Assembly: GCA_020744225.1 (NCBI GenBank)
Contig: JAGMWG010000016.1
Span: 186,001 to 250,000, forward strand
Direction of reading: 5' to 3'
Length of the DNA: 64,000 nt
DNA from: Paraphoma chrysanthemicola
Taxonomy: Eukaryota > Ascomycota > Dothideomycetes > Pleosporales > Phaeosphaeriaceae
Positions 53,507 through 64,000 of this stretch are shown piece by piece; positions within the stretch are counted from its first letter, which is position 1; the number at the start of each line of letters is the position of its first letter. Both the position numbers and the translations under genes were made by a program. The notes below the pieces were generated by a model, which did not search any database, was not told the origin of the DNA, and saw only the letters and a program-made list of their open reading frames with translations.

Positions 53507-56333
53507 CTTGACCTGCGGCTACAACAGTGACTGTCAAACTACAGTTCACCCCGGATCTGAGTCAAATGCAAGGCGACTTTGGCGAGATATACGAAAACAT
53601 TGCGTGCTAAAGAGAGTCAAGAGAAAGAAAGGCCGCCCCCTCGCACGAATCGATTGGCATTCTCGATCCGACATGGTCGTGCTTGCTCCAGGGGCTAGGT
53701 CATACACGGAAACCTGGACGCCTTGCCGCAATAGCACCTCCACCGACTCGAACGGCAAGGTTGGGCAGCGCACACGCACCGATCATCGAGAACGAGGCCA
53801 GGGTACAGCCCTTGACACTGTCGATCGATGCGCCCCTACCGTTGAGCCTCGAGGCTGCGGAGAAGATCCCAATGTAAGTCGCTCTCCGGAGTAGAGGCTT
53901 CCGCCACGTGGTGAATGTGTTAAAACCACAAGCTGGGCTGCTTCCCTAGCACTTTTGACGCCTACTCTCGCTCTGCTAATTCCTCGGTACCAGAGTTTGC
54001 TTGCTCTACTTCCCGTTGCCGGAGCCCATAGTGGCCGCTCCGAACCAGAGGAAGGTCTTACGACTCGTCATGGCCAGCGTAAGCCGGCGGACCTCGGCGT
54101 TTGCCATTCGACATCGCGTGGCATAGGCGCGGGAAGGACCCGCTAAGAAGGTGCTATAGGAACCGGTAGAAGGAGATGCATGTCGCTGGGTATCGATTTG
54201 GGCTGGAACCCGACAGTCCTGGACAGGTTGGGGTGAAATTTCCGTTTAGTGCGCTTCATGGTAATGCACTAGTGCGCTTTCGGGATCGCAAGTGAAGAGG
54301 TCCAGGGTCGTCGAAGAACGTCGGCGAGGACCATGTGGAGACCACAACAGATCGTCAAACTTTGAAACGCAAAATCACGACTCGAACAAGTGCCGAGGCA
54401 CTGGTCAAGGCCCTAATTCTTGCAAATTTACGCGACTTGACTCGCAGACAATGCGAAAAGTGCGGTAGTGGCGGATTGTTGGTTGCGAGAATGTTATCCG
54501 AGTCAGGGTTCACCGCACGGCCTCCGTGGAGCAACATCCGCGATATGTAGGGCTGGAAACCGGGACGTAGAAAAAGGGCCGTCTTGCATCGCGATGGGAT
54601 GATCTGAGGTCAAATGAGGAGAAAGTTGCCAAATGTGGGAAAGCGACTTGACAACTGTTGATTGATGCAGTTCAAAAGAGGCACAGGCTTGAACCCAGAG
54701 AACATCGGAACTCTCCATGAGCAACATGCAGATCCAGTCGCGAGACGGCAGAGAACTATGCGATCAGCGGGTGCCCCTCTCACCTGCGTGCAACTGGGAC
54801 GCTTTCGGTTGCGAGCAAGCATGTTGGAAGAAGTCGGAATCCCAAAAGAAAACGTCTCAATCCCCTGCCTAAGTCAGGGACTAGTTCGAAGATCTCACAC
54901 TTCGTCAGCAAACTATCGAACTTGGTCATTGACCATTCCAAAGAATTGAGACGTCCCCACATCCCGCAGCCGAACAGAGTTCGAATTTGACAGCTGCCTA
55001 AGTGATCCACTTACTCAACGGCAGCGCGGCACGGTACGTACCCATAGACTTATGACCGCCGTCCATCGTCCCTCTAGAGAAATTTAGAGAAGTTTTTCAA
55101 AAACTGTTTCGGACACTGCGTCGCAAGTAACCTGAGTTCCCACCATCCTTTGCACCGAGTGGCTGGCCAACCCCGCAGATATCCCCTGAAGAGCCGTTGC
55201 AGCGGAATAACGGCGGAAGTTCGCACCTGCATCAAACCCCTGTGCCCAGCACGTCAAAGGGAAAAGCAAACATCCACCGCCGGAGATAATCCGAGCCGTG
55301 CTATACTATTCGACTTTATCAACCAGGACATGGCTGCAAAACAGCCATTGTATGCTCACTATTGCGCGAAAAGTCGTGACAGACGCGCCGTGGTCAAACC
55401 TAAATTCTATCAACAATAATCGTGCTTGCACTATAGGCAAGGATTGCTCTTCGAGGAAGGTCTGCACATTGCATCACATACCCAGACAGAATCAGGTAAA
55501 CAGCACCTCTGGGGTCAGGCAAAGATGGCCTGAAAACGCCATTTTCGTACCATGGCTCGCGACATTCCATACTCGAGCAGCGGCACTTGAAGTTGCAAGG
55601 ATCCATCCTACTCTCCGGTCTACAAACATCCCGTGACCCGAGCCCGCGTTTGGTGACCCTGTGCTGTTGTCTCTCTAATGCCAATCCGCGGCGCAGAAGC
55701 ATGGCAACTTCCATGCGCCAAAACCTCAGACTACGCAAATCCCCTATGCAAATCTCCAAGCAACAACAACAAAGCAACAATCTGATAGGCCACGGTACTA
55801 ATCCGATAGGCCAACAGCACTTGCAAACCAAACGTAGTCTTGCTTTTTATGTACATTATTCGCATTCGTATTCAGGCTTTCGATCGCGTGGAAGAAGGCC
55901 CGAATCAAGCCTCCCTGTCGGGACCAGGTTGCTCGTGCGCGCAGATCAGGGCGAGACTTTGCTCGAATCACGACTGATGGGCCCATGTGTGTCGATCAGT
56001 TGCGATTGCGATAACGTCGTGGGTTGTGCTCAGGCAATGTAACGATGGAGGATGAGACGCGAGCTGGGCATTGAGATAAGCATGATTCGTCGTGGTCTAC
56101 ACGATGCATGGCGTTTGTTCAAGGGTATTTCACAAAAGCAAAAGCAATGAATGGGGAATTTATTTGTTTACTGAATAGGAATCGATTATTCAGGTAAGCG
56201 TGAGAAGGTAACTTCCCATCAATCCGTCCATTCTGCCTATCCGCCATACGTGAATTGTTGCCCAGAAGCTCAACGCAATGTCTCACTATCCACTATTGCG
56301 TATGTCCCATATGTTTCGCCCAGTAAACACTCC
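53507..56333. other. Gene-poor 2.8 kb stretch
   Basis: Several frames of 60-160 codons occur on both strands but without ATG context, domain motifs or splice-consistent neighbours. I support no gene here. It includes the promoter of the rhodopsin-fold gene (near 53.5-53.9 kb) and the 3' flank of the TP-repeat gene. Confidence 0.45.
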
Positions 56334-58068
56334 CTATGCATCCCTCCCCTTTTCCCCCGCACCTTTGCAATAACAACTAGCCCCAACCTCCACATCGGCC
56401 ACCGCCCTTGCAACTCGCAATTGCTGCATCACAATCCCTGCCTCGTCCTTCCTTCCCAGCTTCACAAGACACTCGTGATACCCCTGCAGCGCCCAAATAT
56501 TCCCTGGATGCTGCCTTGCCCTTGGCAATGTATCGTCGAATCCCAGATCCGCACGGTACGCTTTAGCCGCGTCTTCAATCCTGTCTTGTTCCAAGAGTAA
56601 CGCGGCATATGCGTGACGCGTGGGCATCATCCACGGCCAGGGCTCCGCGTAGGTAAGTGCGTCGTCGCGCTCAGTCGCGGTTTCCAGATGCTGGAATGCG
56701 AGATCGAAGTTGCGTTTGCGGTACTCGAGTTCGCCATCGAGGAGGGCGATGCCAACGCGCAGAACGACGTTGGAGCGATTGGGAAAGTCGCCGCAGATAC
56801 GTGATTCCGGAATCACAGAGACTGCTTCTTCGAGGGCGTCGCGGTGGATGCTGGCGTTAAGAATGTCGCCTGTAGCGGCGTATGCAACGCCTTTGCCGTA
56901 ATGAAGCATTGCGGCGGTGACGCAGTATAGCTCGCGATGATGCGGGAAGGGTAAGGCAATGAGGTCGTCCCAGCGACCGAAGCGTACCAGGACGTGGACG
57001 CGTACGGAGGCGAAGTTTTCGAGCCAGTCGGCCATAGGAGGAGATTCAACCCGCAAGAGAGATTCAGGTAGTGATGCTTCCATCCGTGTCACGGCTTCGA
57101 GCGCGACGGCGGATTGGCCTGCGAACATGGCGGCGTAGATGAGGGAGTGATAGTCGTGCATTCTGTAGAAGGAATAGAAGTTGTCTCCTCCGTGCTCAGT
57201 GAGATACTTCTCGTCTGCTAGACATGCATCTGCGTTCGATGCAATTGCGCGTCTGTAATCGCCTACCAGGATGTCAAGATGCGACGGCATATGCACTAGA
57301 TGCCCAGCATCGGGAATCAAGTTCCTCAAATGGTCCGCAGCTACCAGTGCCGCTTCGGGCGTCTTGGACATCTCCATGAGATGGATGTAGAGATGTAGTA
57401 TCCCAGGATGTTGAATTACACCATCTTGCTTCAATGCTTTTTCCAGTATGGCCTTTGCCTCCAGTGATCGCGATCCAGGTGTTGGTTCGCCGGTCTTCAA
57501 GTCCCAAAGATCCCATGCGGATAGATTCATAATGGAATCAGCGTACAGCGCGACAATATCAAAATCGTCCGGAAACCGTTCGTACACCGATTGCATGGCC
57601 AGCGCATATGCTTCATTACACACCCGGAACGACTTCTCATTCAGACCATCAGGAACACGCAACTGAACCGCGTCAATGAGCGCCTTTTCAAAACCCGATC
57701 CTTTCGATGCATGTTGTTTTGCTTTTGCATTAGCATCTTTGATCTTGCGTATCGTTGACACCAACTCATTCTCGTCGAACAAGTCCCATGGCTTATTGTA
57801 GTTTGGTCCTAGTGCGAAAGCGAGCTGTTCTCCGTCAACCACAACTTCCTTGCCGTCAGGAAGACCGACTTACTCCCCAATGCGCCATAGCAAATGCCCC
57901 GTCCTCCTTGATCGCCCTCTCAAAACACCTTGCCGACTCCTCGTGGTGGAACGCGTAACACCAAACTAGGCCGCGGTCGAACCATGTCTGCGCCTCTTCG
58001 CTTGAAGTGGTGACCTTCCGAGAGAACTTTCCAAGGTTGTATTGATATGAAGTGGGTATCGAGACCAT
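56334..58068 (-). CDS. TPR-repeat protein, fungal conserved family
   Basis: Two exons, 58068-57874 and 57824-56334, with a 49-nt intron (GTAAGT...GTTGAC...AACAG), 561 aa. Splicing gives the conserved block AHWGLAFALGPNYNKPWD. The open frame extends 23 codons upstream to an ATG at 58137, but that ATG has a weak context, whereas 58068 (AATATGG) is strong. Helix-turn-helix TPR units are visible: EAQTWFDRGLVWCYAFHHEE; ALAMQSVYERFPDDFDIVAL; AKAILEKALKQDG; HLYIHLMEMSKTPEAAL; GNIWALQGYHECLVKLGRKD. There is no signal peptide. These are probably cytosolic scaffold proteins; catalytic function is not known. Confidence 0.9.
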
Positions 58069-58510
58069 ATTGATAGTGCCGGTGGTTTGTTGTTCGTATA
58101 TGGACTTTTGACGATGCTCAAAAGCTTCCATGCGCATGTAGGTGGTCTGACACGGCTAGCGGCCGAGGAAACGGAAGTCGTGTAGCGGGGCAAGATGGTG
58201 CTTTGCGCGAAGAATGCAAGCGATGACGCCACGTCCTTTGAAGCTGTACCATCGCGCTGCCTACATTGCTCACAGGCTGAATGAGAGTATGATAATACCC
58301 TGCGTTTGGCAAAGTAATCTTCATATAGTCATCGCCAAGTCTCTTCTGTGAATCCTCACGCACGCCTTCCCGATGCGGACATGTTTACAAGAGGGCGCGC
58401 TCACGGCACATGGACTATAAAGCGCTTCCCAGACCTCTACGGCTGTTTTTGAATCACTAACATTCCAGCTTTCGACCTTCAGCTTCTGGTCATCTAGAAG
58501 CTCAAGTGCA
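58069..58510. other. Divergent intergenic region, about 440 bp
   Basis: Lies between the TPR gene (minus) and the HD-domain gene (plus). No gene supported; contains both promoters. Confidence 0.5.
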
Positions 58511-59191
58511 ATGTGCCCACCATCATCATTCAACAGCTGTCCATCTTCCAAGCACACACAACCCGTCAAGCTCCTCAGCGTCATCCCCGAAACGCACATA
58601 TCCCAAGCGGCGTATACCCACGCCTCCTCCCTTCTCGCACCCTCAGTCTTAAACCACAGTATCCGCGTCTATCTCTACGCCACCGCGCTCGCCAAACACG
58701 AAAAGTCAAGCTACATATCCGACCCTGCAAAGCACGACTTGCTATTCACTGCCTGTCTCTTCCATGATATCGGGACAACATCGACATATGACGGCCCTCT
58801 GCGTTTCGAAATTGAAGGCGGCGATGCCGCCACCAAGCATCTATCTCAGTTCGATGTAGCTGAGCAAGACAAACACGATGTCTGGACCGCAATCGCTTGC
58901 CACACAAGTCCGCAGATCGCAGAGCGCATCGGCGAATTGGCGCGATTGGTGAGACTTGCTGTGATTACGGATTTTGGGCGGAAGAGCGAGGCATGGGATG
59001 TGTTGGAGCCACTGAGAGCGAAGTTGGAAACCGATTTCGAGCGGAGTGGAATCGAGAAAGTGCTTGGTGACGCGGTGGTTGAGCAGGCCAGGAAGAGGCC
59101 GGAGAAAGCGCCAATGGTGAGCTGGCCGGGTGTGATGCTACGGGCAGCGATCGCGGAACCGGAGTGGGATGGCGTGAACAAGGCTTTTTGA
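58511..59191 (+). CDS. HD-domain hydrolase, cyanamide hydratase-like
   Basis: Single exon, 226 aa from the ATG at 58511. Metal-binding HD signature: first His in VLNHSIRVYLYATALA, then HD in ACLFHDIGTTSTYDG, and a downstream His in WTAIACHTSPQIAE. The arrangement SIRVYLYA...FHDIGTT matches the fungal cyanamide hydratase/urea hydro-lyase-like HD family. The enzyme is likely cytosolic; substrate cannot be assigned, because this family contains both true cyanamide hydratases and many uncharacterised members. Length (about 225-245) is normal. Confidence 0.88.
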   Translation: MCPPSSFNSCPSSKHTQPVKLLSVIPETHISQAAYTHASSLLAPSVLNHSIRVYLYATALAKHEKSSYISDPAKHDLLFTACLFHDIGTTSTYDGPLRFEIEGGDAATKHLSQFDVAEQDKHDVWTAIACHTSPQIAERIGELARLVRLAVITDFGRKSEAWDVLEPLRAKLETDFERSGIEKVLGDAVVEQARKRPEKAPMVSWPGVMLRAAIAEPEWDGVNKAF

Positions 59192-59294
59192 CGTGTTGGT
59201 GGCACTCTGTGTCTGGTCGTGGCTGACAGATTGTTCTTCTCGTCTTTCATCGTAGCACAGTTGCTTTGAGTGTCCAAAACGCGACATTGCTTTC

Positions 59295-59933
59295 TCAACC
59301 TCCGTCGCTCCTCTCCAAGAAGCCCGGATCATGCTCGATCTTGTTTTCAAACTTTGTCCACCACGCCTGGAATGCCTTGAGCGGCACCGTGTCTCCGCTG
59401 CCCCAGCTCGTAAGGAAGTCGTAGCAATTCTTGATGATTCTTTGTGCCATTACCTTCGTAGTGACCGTGTTCTGCCCTCGTAAAACCAATTCGTTACCTG
59501 CTGTCGGTGCCGTTGCCGCATTCTGTGCCTTCTGTTGCTCAAGTGCGGCAGCAACTTGCTGCGCCGGCTCAATCGAGATGCCCAGCGCAAGTGGCCCTGC
59601 GTTGCCGTTCACACCTGCATCTGTCATGGCATCCTCGTCGCCAAGTCCACCACCAGCTGGCCCTCCAGCCTTGTCTATGACCTTGAAGATTGCGCTTGGT
59701 TTCTCGTTTGCAATCGCGCCGAGCAACTTGAATTGTGTTGCGCCTGGTAGTTGCGCGTAGACGGCGGCAGCCGTGCCATCAGGTAAGGCAATGCCCGGAA
59801 GGAGAAAGACGACGATGTGTGAGAAGGTAGGCTGGGAGGGAATCTCGAATGCGAACTGCGCTTGCGACACGACGCGGGCATCCGTAAGCACTGGTCGACC
59901 AGAGATGATGACGCCGATCGGGACAGAGGCCAT
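59295..59933 (-). CDS. OPI10: Hikeshi/OPI10-type Hsp70 nuclear import carrier
   Basis: Single exon, 212 aa. It starts with the family block GVIISGRPVLTDARVVSQAQ and continues FEIPSQPTFSHIVVFLLPGI and YAQLPGATQFKLLGAIANEK. The C-terminal helical half ends RIIKNCYDFLTSW...WWTKFENKIEHDPGFLE. It matches human Hikeshi (197 aa) and yeast Opi10 (246 aa) in length. A central A/Q/G-rich linker (about 95-145) is probably disordered. Known role: carries Hsp70 into the nucleus under heat stress; the yeast gene is named for an inositol phenotype. Confidence 0.93.
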   Translation of the reverse strand: MASVPIGVIISGRPVLTDARVVSQAQFAFEIPSQPTFSHIVVFLLPGIALPDGTAAAVYAQLPGATQFKLLGAIANEKPSAIFKVIDKAGGPAGGGLGDEDAMTDAGVNGNAGPLALGISIEPAQQVAAALEQQKAQNAATAPTAGNELVLRGQNTVTTKVMAQRIIKNCYDFLTSWGSGDTVPLKAFQAWWTKFENKIEHDPGFLERSDGG

Positions 59934-60204
59934 GATGTGGGAGGAAGGTATGGCTTAAGCGAAGGTACTCAGGACGAGTGTGCTACTTGTGATCATCGAG
60001 TCTTGTCGTTGTTTATGACAATACCCAAGTGAAATGGGGTGGAATGGTACGATCGTTCGAGAGCTTTCCGCGATTTTCGGCGTCATTGGCCAAAGCTCAG
60101 TCTGCCCCGCCTCTCATCAACGCGACGCGACTGGTCCCAAATGTTTGATATCAGAATGCATTTGCGGTGGTGACATCATGAGAATGTTCATGTTCATCGG
60201 TCGA

Positions 60205-63200
60205 CTACATTCGAAACCCGTGTGCTGCCGAAAGCCATTGCTGATCGAGCACCTGACTGACCCTCTCCAAGATCCTACCACCGCCCATGAGAGCCTGGAA
60301 GTCCTTCACTCGCTGCTCTTCAGTCATTGCTAAAAATGCCTGCAGCCCAAAGACAGGGACTGAGTCTGGTCGGCTAGACGAAGTGGGCGAACTTGTACCC
60401 ATGGGAAGTTGTAGATCACAGGGGCCTTTGAGAGAAGCTACGACCATCTGCGCAGCGAAGGGATTGAGACCGGCGCGACGGAGAAATACCTCCCACTATA
60501 TTACTATCAGTCTCTTTCAATTTCGTTTGAAGTGCGCTTTAGGGGCTTACCGTCGTCTCTGCCTCAAGAGGCTTGTTGTCGCCCGTATCCCGCGACCCAT
60601 GGGGTAGACCATATTTGGCCATCTCGACAACAATCGTTCGAGTCATAGCTTCTTCGCCGCCACCGACATACTTAGTGATTACATTGCCTTCCAATCGCTC
60701 TGCAAAGACCTTGAGGCGTGCTAAAGCAGCTGCGCTTTGCGGATCTTCAGGTCGTCCGAGAGCCTGCTTCTCCATCTCACGACTAAGGCCCTCGCTCACT
60801 AAGACTACCAGCCGCTCGTATCGGTATTGCAATCTGCTCATCCGCTCTTTGATCGAGGATCTGTCGGGCTGTCCAGGAAGAGGGGTTTGTTTGATCTGTT
60901 GCAGGGTGGTGAGCACCAGGCCAGTGGATGGAGATAAGATCATATCGGCTTCCTTTGCTGGCGAATGCGGTAGGTCATAGTCTCGATACACAATCTCAGC
61001 TCTGGGATACAACTCTTGTATCTCTTTCGTCATGAAACGCTTTTGCAAGAAGAAAGCTGATGAAACAATGAAGGAGCACGGCGGGAAATTGTCCGGCACT
61101 GGTGGCAGATATGGACGCAGAGACAGCTCAGAGCCATCCTTGTCGTCTGTACATTCCGTCTGAATTGTGCTCTGTTTCGTTGTAAGCCCTATTCGGCCGA
61201 AAGATGCCTCTCTGGAGCGGACTGAGAGGGTCATGGCCGCTGGCGTGACGGCGTTTTGAGATTGTTTATGTGAGTCAACATGCTGTGTGCTAGTGCGTGT
61301 AACCTCCTTTCCACGCGTCTCCATGAACTTGTGTAGAGCAGTAGTTGCTGAAAACCCACCAAACATAAGATCACTTGTCGCCTTCTCGGTGATTCGTACA
61401 GTCTTGTGGCGAGCCGGCGATGTTGGAAGCCTCCGCTTCTCGCGCTGTGTCTTCTCAAAACGATCTGTGGCAGACGTTCGAGCAACAGCCCCATTACCAC
61501 GCCAACTTTGGCTCCCGAGAACGTCTAGATGTGAATTTACGGGGTCTTGTGATGCGGCTTGCGATAATGCGCGCTTGCGTCGCGCCTCGCCAGCCTCCTC
61601 CTCCAGCTCCAACCTTCGCTTTCGGATCAAAGCTTCGACGTCCCTTTGCTCTTCTACGTCTGCAAGCTCGATCTCATCATCATCGACGTCGTCATCCAGG
61701 AGTCTTAGTCCATCCGGCTTCCAGACTTGAGTGGAACTAATTGCAATGTTGCCCGATGTGGCATCGGAGAGGAATGTGCTCAAGTCCGTCTCGCCATGGA
61801 GCTTCTCGTCCAGGTTGATCTTCGAGATTTTGGTCGTGAATATGTCCTGATGCATGGTCCTGTTGAGAGTAGACACACCACGCCACGTTTCTGCCCCTCT
61901 CAGGTCCTCTCGTTTCATCTTCAGTAAGAATACTGCCTGTGCGCTCAGCTCTGTCTCTGCCGCACCATACTTTCCAACTATCCTCTGGCTGAACTCATCC
62001 CACGGAGCGACTGGAAGCGTGAAGTCTAGATTAGGAACATCCACGCGCACAGTCGTATCCGCTCCAGCAAGCTTCTCGTTCTCAACGCGCATGTTTACTT
62101 GTTGAGCAAATGGCTCCAGAATTTTTAGATCGCGCTCGATGTTGGATTCTAGACATTGCCTTCCATTGTTGCGCTCGTCTTTGACTTGGGACGATCCTGG
62201 CCAAAACTCGCAAAGTTCGTGCAGGTCCTTGAACGACACCGTCTTGAGCTTCTTCAAAGGTGATGTAGAGAACGTGGGAGGCGTGAGCGGTGTCTCTACC
62301 TTGAGATCCTCTGCCTTGCGTTTCGATATGGACGCTTCATGCTTATCAAAGAAAGGGCTCAGCTGCGATGGACTGGTGATATCTAACAACATCGAGTCGT
62401 CACTATCGGAACTCCATCTAATCAACGCGTCGGCGTTCATGATCTGGCGCTCCAAGTCTTTCGCCTCTAACGTGAGTCCATCGCTGCTGTCTGATGCGAG
62501 CGGAAGCCGATTCGAGGGCGAAGAAGGTACGTAAGGTGTCAAGGGTGGTGACAGTGGTAGGAGTGGTGGAGTGATCGGTTGGCGAGTGGTATTCTGCAAG
62601 ATTAGACTCTCAACTTCCACACCGATAGGTACACTAACAGGTTCGTAATTGAAGCTCTCTGCCCTCAGCTTCTCGAAATCCTCGGGTGTTTGGGAGTCCC
62701 GGAGGATGTCTTGGAGATAAAGAAGCACATCTTTCGAAACAACAAGTTTCTCAGCCTTGATCTGCGCATTGACTTGTGCTGGATACGTCAGATACTTTGC
62801 GGGCCATTGAAAGCCTTCGTCGTTTGCCTCGTCGACCACCTCGCATGGGATCTTCAGATCTCTGAAGTCAATCGCAACGACTCTTCCGAAATTCAGCAAG
62901 TCCACATCATTGTCAGTGCGCAGTAATGGAACTTCCTGTTTCAAGCTCCGCGTCCGTTTCCACTGTGCTGTCGGCTGTGGTTCAACGGGCAGATTCTCTT
63001 GCAAATCATGAACATCTTTGAGCAGTAATGCAGCTTCCTTATTCACCATAAGCCGCTCCTTCGTCAGTGTGCTGACCGCGTCATCGATGGCAGTAACTGA
63101 TGGCATTCCAAGATTCTGATCAAAATCGTCGACATATGGTGCAGGTAGATCGCAGATGGGAAGCAGTTCCTCGTCGTAAGGCCTACAAAGGCCATAGTGA

Positions 63201-63250
63201 CGCGCAAATGCAAGCGCGGTCAGCTCGTCATCGTCCTGATCTGACTCCAT
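60205..63250 (-). CDS. DUF7102-type large protein, possible Zip2/SHOC1-XPF-like meiotic factor
   Basis: Two exons, 63250-60551 and 60495-60205, with a 55-nt intron (GTAAGC...CTGAT...ATATAG), 996 aa. The N-terminal half is acidic and partly disordered (LTALAFARHYGLCRPYDEE). The C-terminal third reads like a degenerate XPF/ERCC4 nuclease fold: a Rossmann-like strand pattern (SFIVSSAFFLQKR; EIVYRDYD), the block ADMILSPSTGLVLTTLQQIK, LQYRYERLVVLVSEGL, and an HhH-like end created by splicing (WEVFLRRAGLNPFAAQ). I recall this as the ascomycete DUF7102 family; the link to Zip2/SHOC1 crossover proteins is inference from fold and layout. No catalytic ERKxxxD motif was seen. Confidence 0.7.
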
Positions 63251-63728
63251 CGTTCGAGTGACGGGAATGCCTGCACCCTTACCACCGTGCTGGCATCGGT
63301 TTTATCGGAGAAAGAATGTGAGTTAGCCAGATCAGCTAGTCAGATGGGCGGCTTGAGCAAAGGTGAGGTGTCAGCGGGTTTGAGGTCTGAGATAGCTCTT
63401 TCCTCATCCCAACGGTAGTGGCATCACGTGTTCACGTGATGGTCTCGGGCGACCTCGGGAAACTTCAATTACTCAGGTGAGATAGGTCACAGACACCCAT
63501 AATCAAGTGCCTGATTCTTGATTACGACCGCGAGTCAGGAGTCAGTACCTCAGTGAGAGGATCAGTCTGCTGAGTGCTCATTAAGATCGTCGCCTGGTAT
63601 GCACTATGCCCGATTGCGGGTCATATCGAGTTATGTACACATCGTGAATATTTCGTCCTTCTGAACCTGTGACGTAGACGCCGGTAATGCAACGCAAAAA
63701 GAACAAGTAATGAGAGATGAACTGGCGC
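63251..63728. other. Intergenic, about 480 bp
   Basis: Promoter side of the DUF7102 gene and 3' flank of the protease gene. It contains the double CACGTG palindrome at 63422-63441 and a small AATCAAG...CTTGATT inverted repeat near 63504-63523. Confidence 0.5.
63422..63441. promoter_or_regulatory. Perfect palindrome with two CACGTG E-boxes
   Basis: CATCACGTG-TT-CACGTGATG: 9-bp arms, 2-bp spacer, each containing CACGTG, the core bound by bHLH factors. It lies 172 bp upstream of the start codon of the 63250 gene, a promoter position. Confidence 0.6.
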
Positions 63729-63949
63729 TTACTTTGGGACCGGCTTCTGGCCAAACCCAAGCGACTGGTTGCCGCCATTGAATGCCACAAATTGTGCCTT
63801 GAACATGGTATCACCAAAGATCTGTAGCCCAGCGCCCTGATTACCCTGCACGCCGCCAAAGCAAGTGGTGTTGGCCTTGTCAACCGCTGCGAAGGTGATT
63901 GCACTGCCGGGAATCTTCGCCATGTAACTGTCACCGATTGCAACAGACA
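63729..63949 (-). CDS. Pepsin-type aspartic protease, C-terminal exon (partial, runs off the window)
   Basis: Last exon only, about 73 codons. It shows the A1-family end: IGDSYMAKIPGSAITFAAVD, a TTCFGGVQGNQG cysteine loop, and IFGDTMFKAQFVAFNGGNQS, then LGFGQKPVPK and stop. Upstream is a CTGAT...CTCTAG acceptor at 63950, so earlier exons, including both catalytic Asp motifs, lie beyond base 64000. Family members are secreted or vacuolar endopeptidases. A GTAAGC overlaps the stop codon and could be a donor for a tiny extra exon, but the plain stop gives a normal family end. Confidence 0.85.
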
Positions 63950-64000
63950 CTAGAGATATCGATCAGCTTCTTCCCAAGAGCAATTCCTTCGAATAGAACT
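63950..64000 (-). other. Partial intron of the protease gene
   Basis: Contains an in-frame TGA and ends in a branch-like GCTGATC and CTCTAG acceptor, so it reads as the 3' part of an intron truncated by the window edge. Confidence 0.5.

Noticed and set aside
1..64000. Searched by eye for tRNA T-loops, rRNA and CRISPR-like arrays.
   Set aside because: A few GTTCGA-type strings occur (for example near 12980 and 54970), but none has the paired arms of a tRNA. Nothing else was found. A tRNAscan run would settle this.

Overview
This is a window of a filamentous ascomycete chromosome. Genes are split by short GT-AG introns of about 44-100 nt with CTAAC/CTGAC-type branch sites. There are no bacterial-style operons, and the gene set (URB1, GCN3, FAD1, MET5, PDX3, Hikeshi/OPI10, Zn2Cys6 factor, PL4 pectinolytic lyase, fungal rhodopsin-fold protein, Kes1-type OSBP) is that of Pezizomycotina. 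Dothideomycetes (Mycosphaerellales/Capnodiales-like) is my best guess from protein style, as inference only. I spliced the genes by hand, so exon limits are given as inferred; most models close with an uninterrupted frame across every junction.

Layout. 0.2-12 kb is an ordinary housekeeping block, all on the minus strand: an eIF4E-binding 4E-T-like protein, URB1/NPA1, an uncharacterised protein broken at a C12 tract, and GCN3 (eIF2B alpha). 12-31 kb is gene-sparse and accessory. It holds small lineage-specific genes, a cysteine-rich secreted protein with a GC-AG intron, a KPEKPKDEH/KPEPKPEH repeat secreted protein, a PLDc_N membrane peptide, broken or orphan exons, and a family of old dispersed and inverted repeats. 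31-40 kb holds a secreted rhamnogalacturonan lyase (PL4), a CorA-like membrane protein without a GMN motif, a cysteine-rich multi-pass membrane protein with an in-frame TGA, and a Zn2Cys6 transcription factor. 40-53.5 kb is a metabolic block: FAD synthetase divergent from the sulfite reductase beta subunit, pyridoxamine-phosphate oxidase, secreted asparaginase, a Kes1-type oxysterol-binding protein, and a rhodopsin-fold membrane protein. After a 2.8 kb gap come a TPR protein, an HD-domain hydrolase, Hikeshi, a large DUF7102/Zip2-like protein and the 3' end of an aspartic protease.

Functional links. The 40-48 kb block groups cofactor-related genes: FAD synthesis, a siroheme/4Fe-4S sulfite reductase whose partner subunit uses flavins, and an FMN enzyme that makes PLP. 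The 14-32 kb block carries the secreted, probably environment- or host-facing genes and is where repeats and degraded genes accumulate. The most unusual single observation is in the rhodopsin-fold gene near 53.0 kb, where the frame closes only if a one-nucleotide exon lies between two well-formed introns (or if a less likely 145-nt intron is used). I recognised no rRNA, tRNA or CRISPR array.
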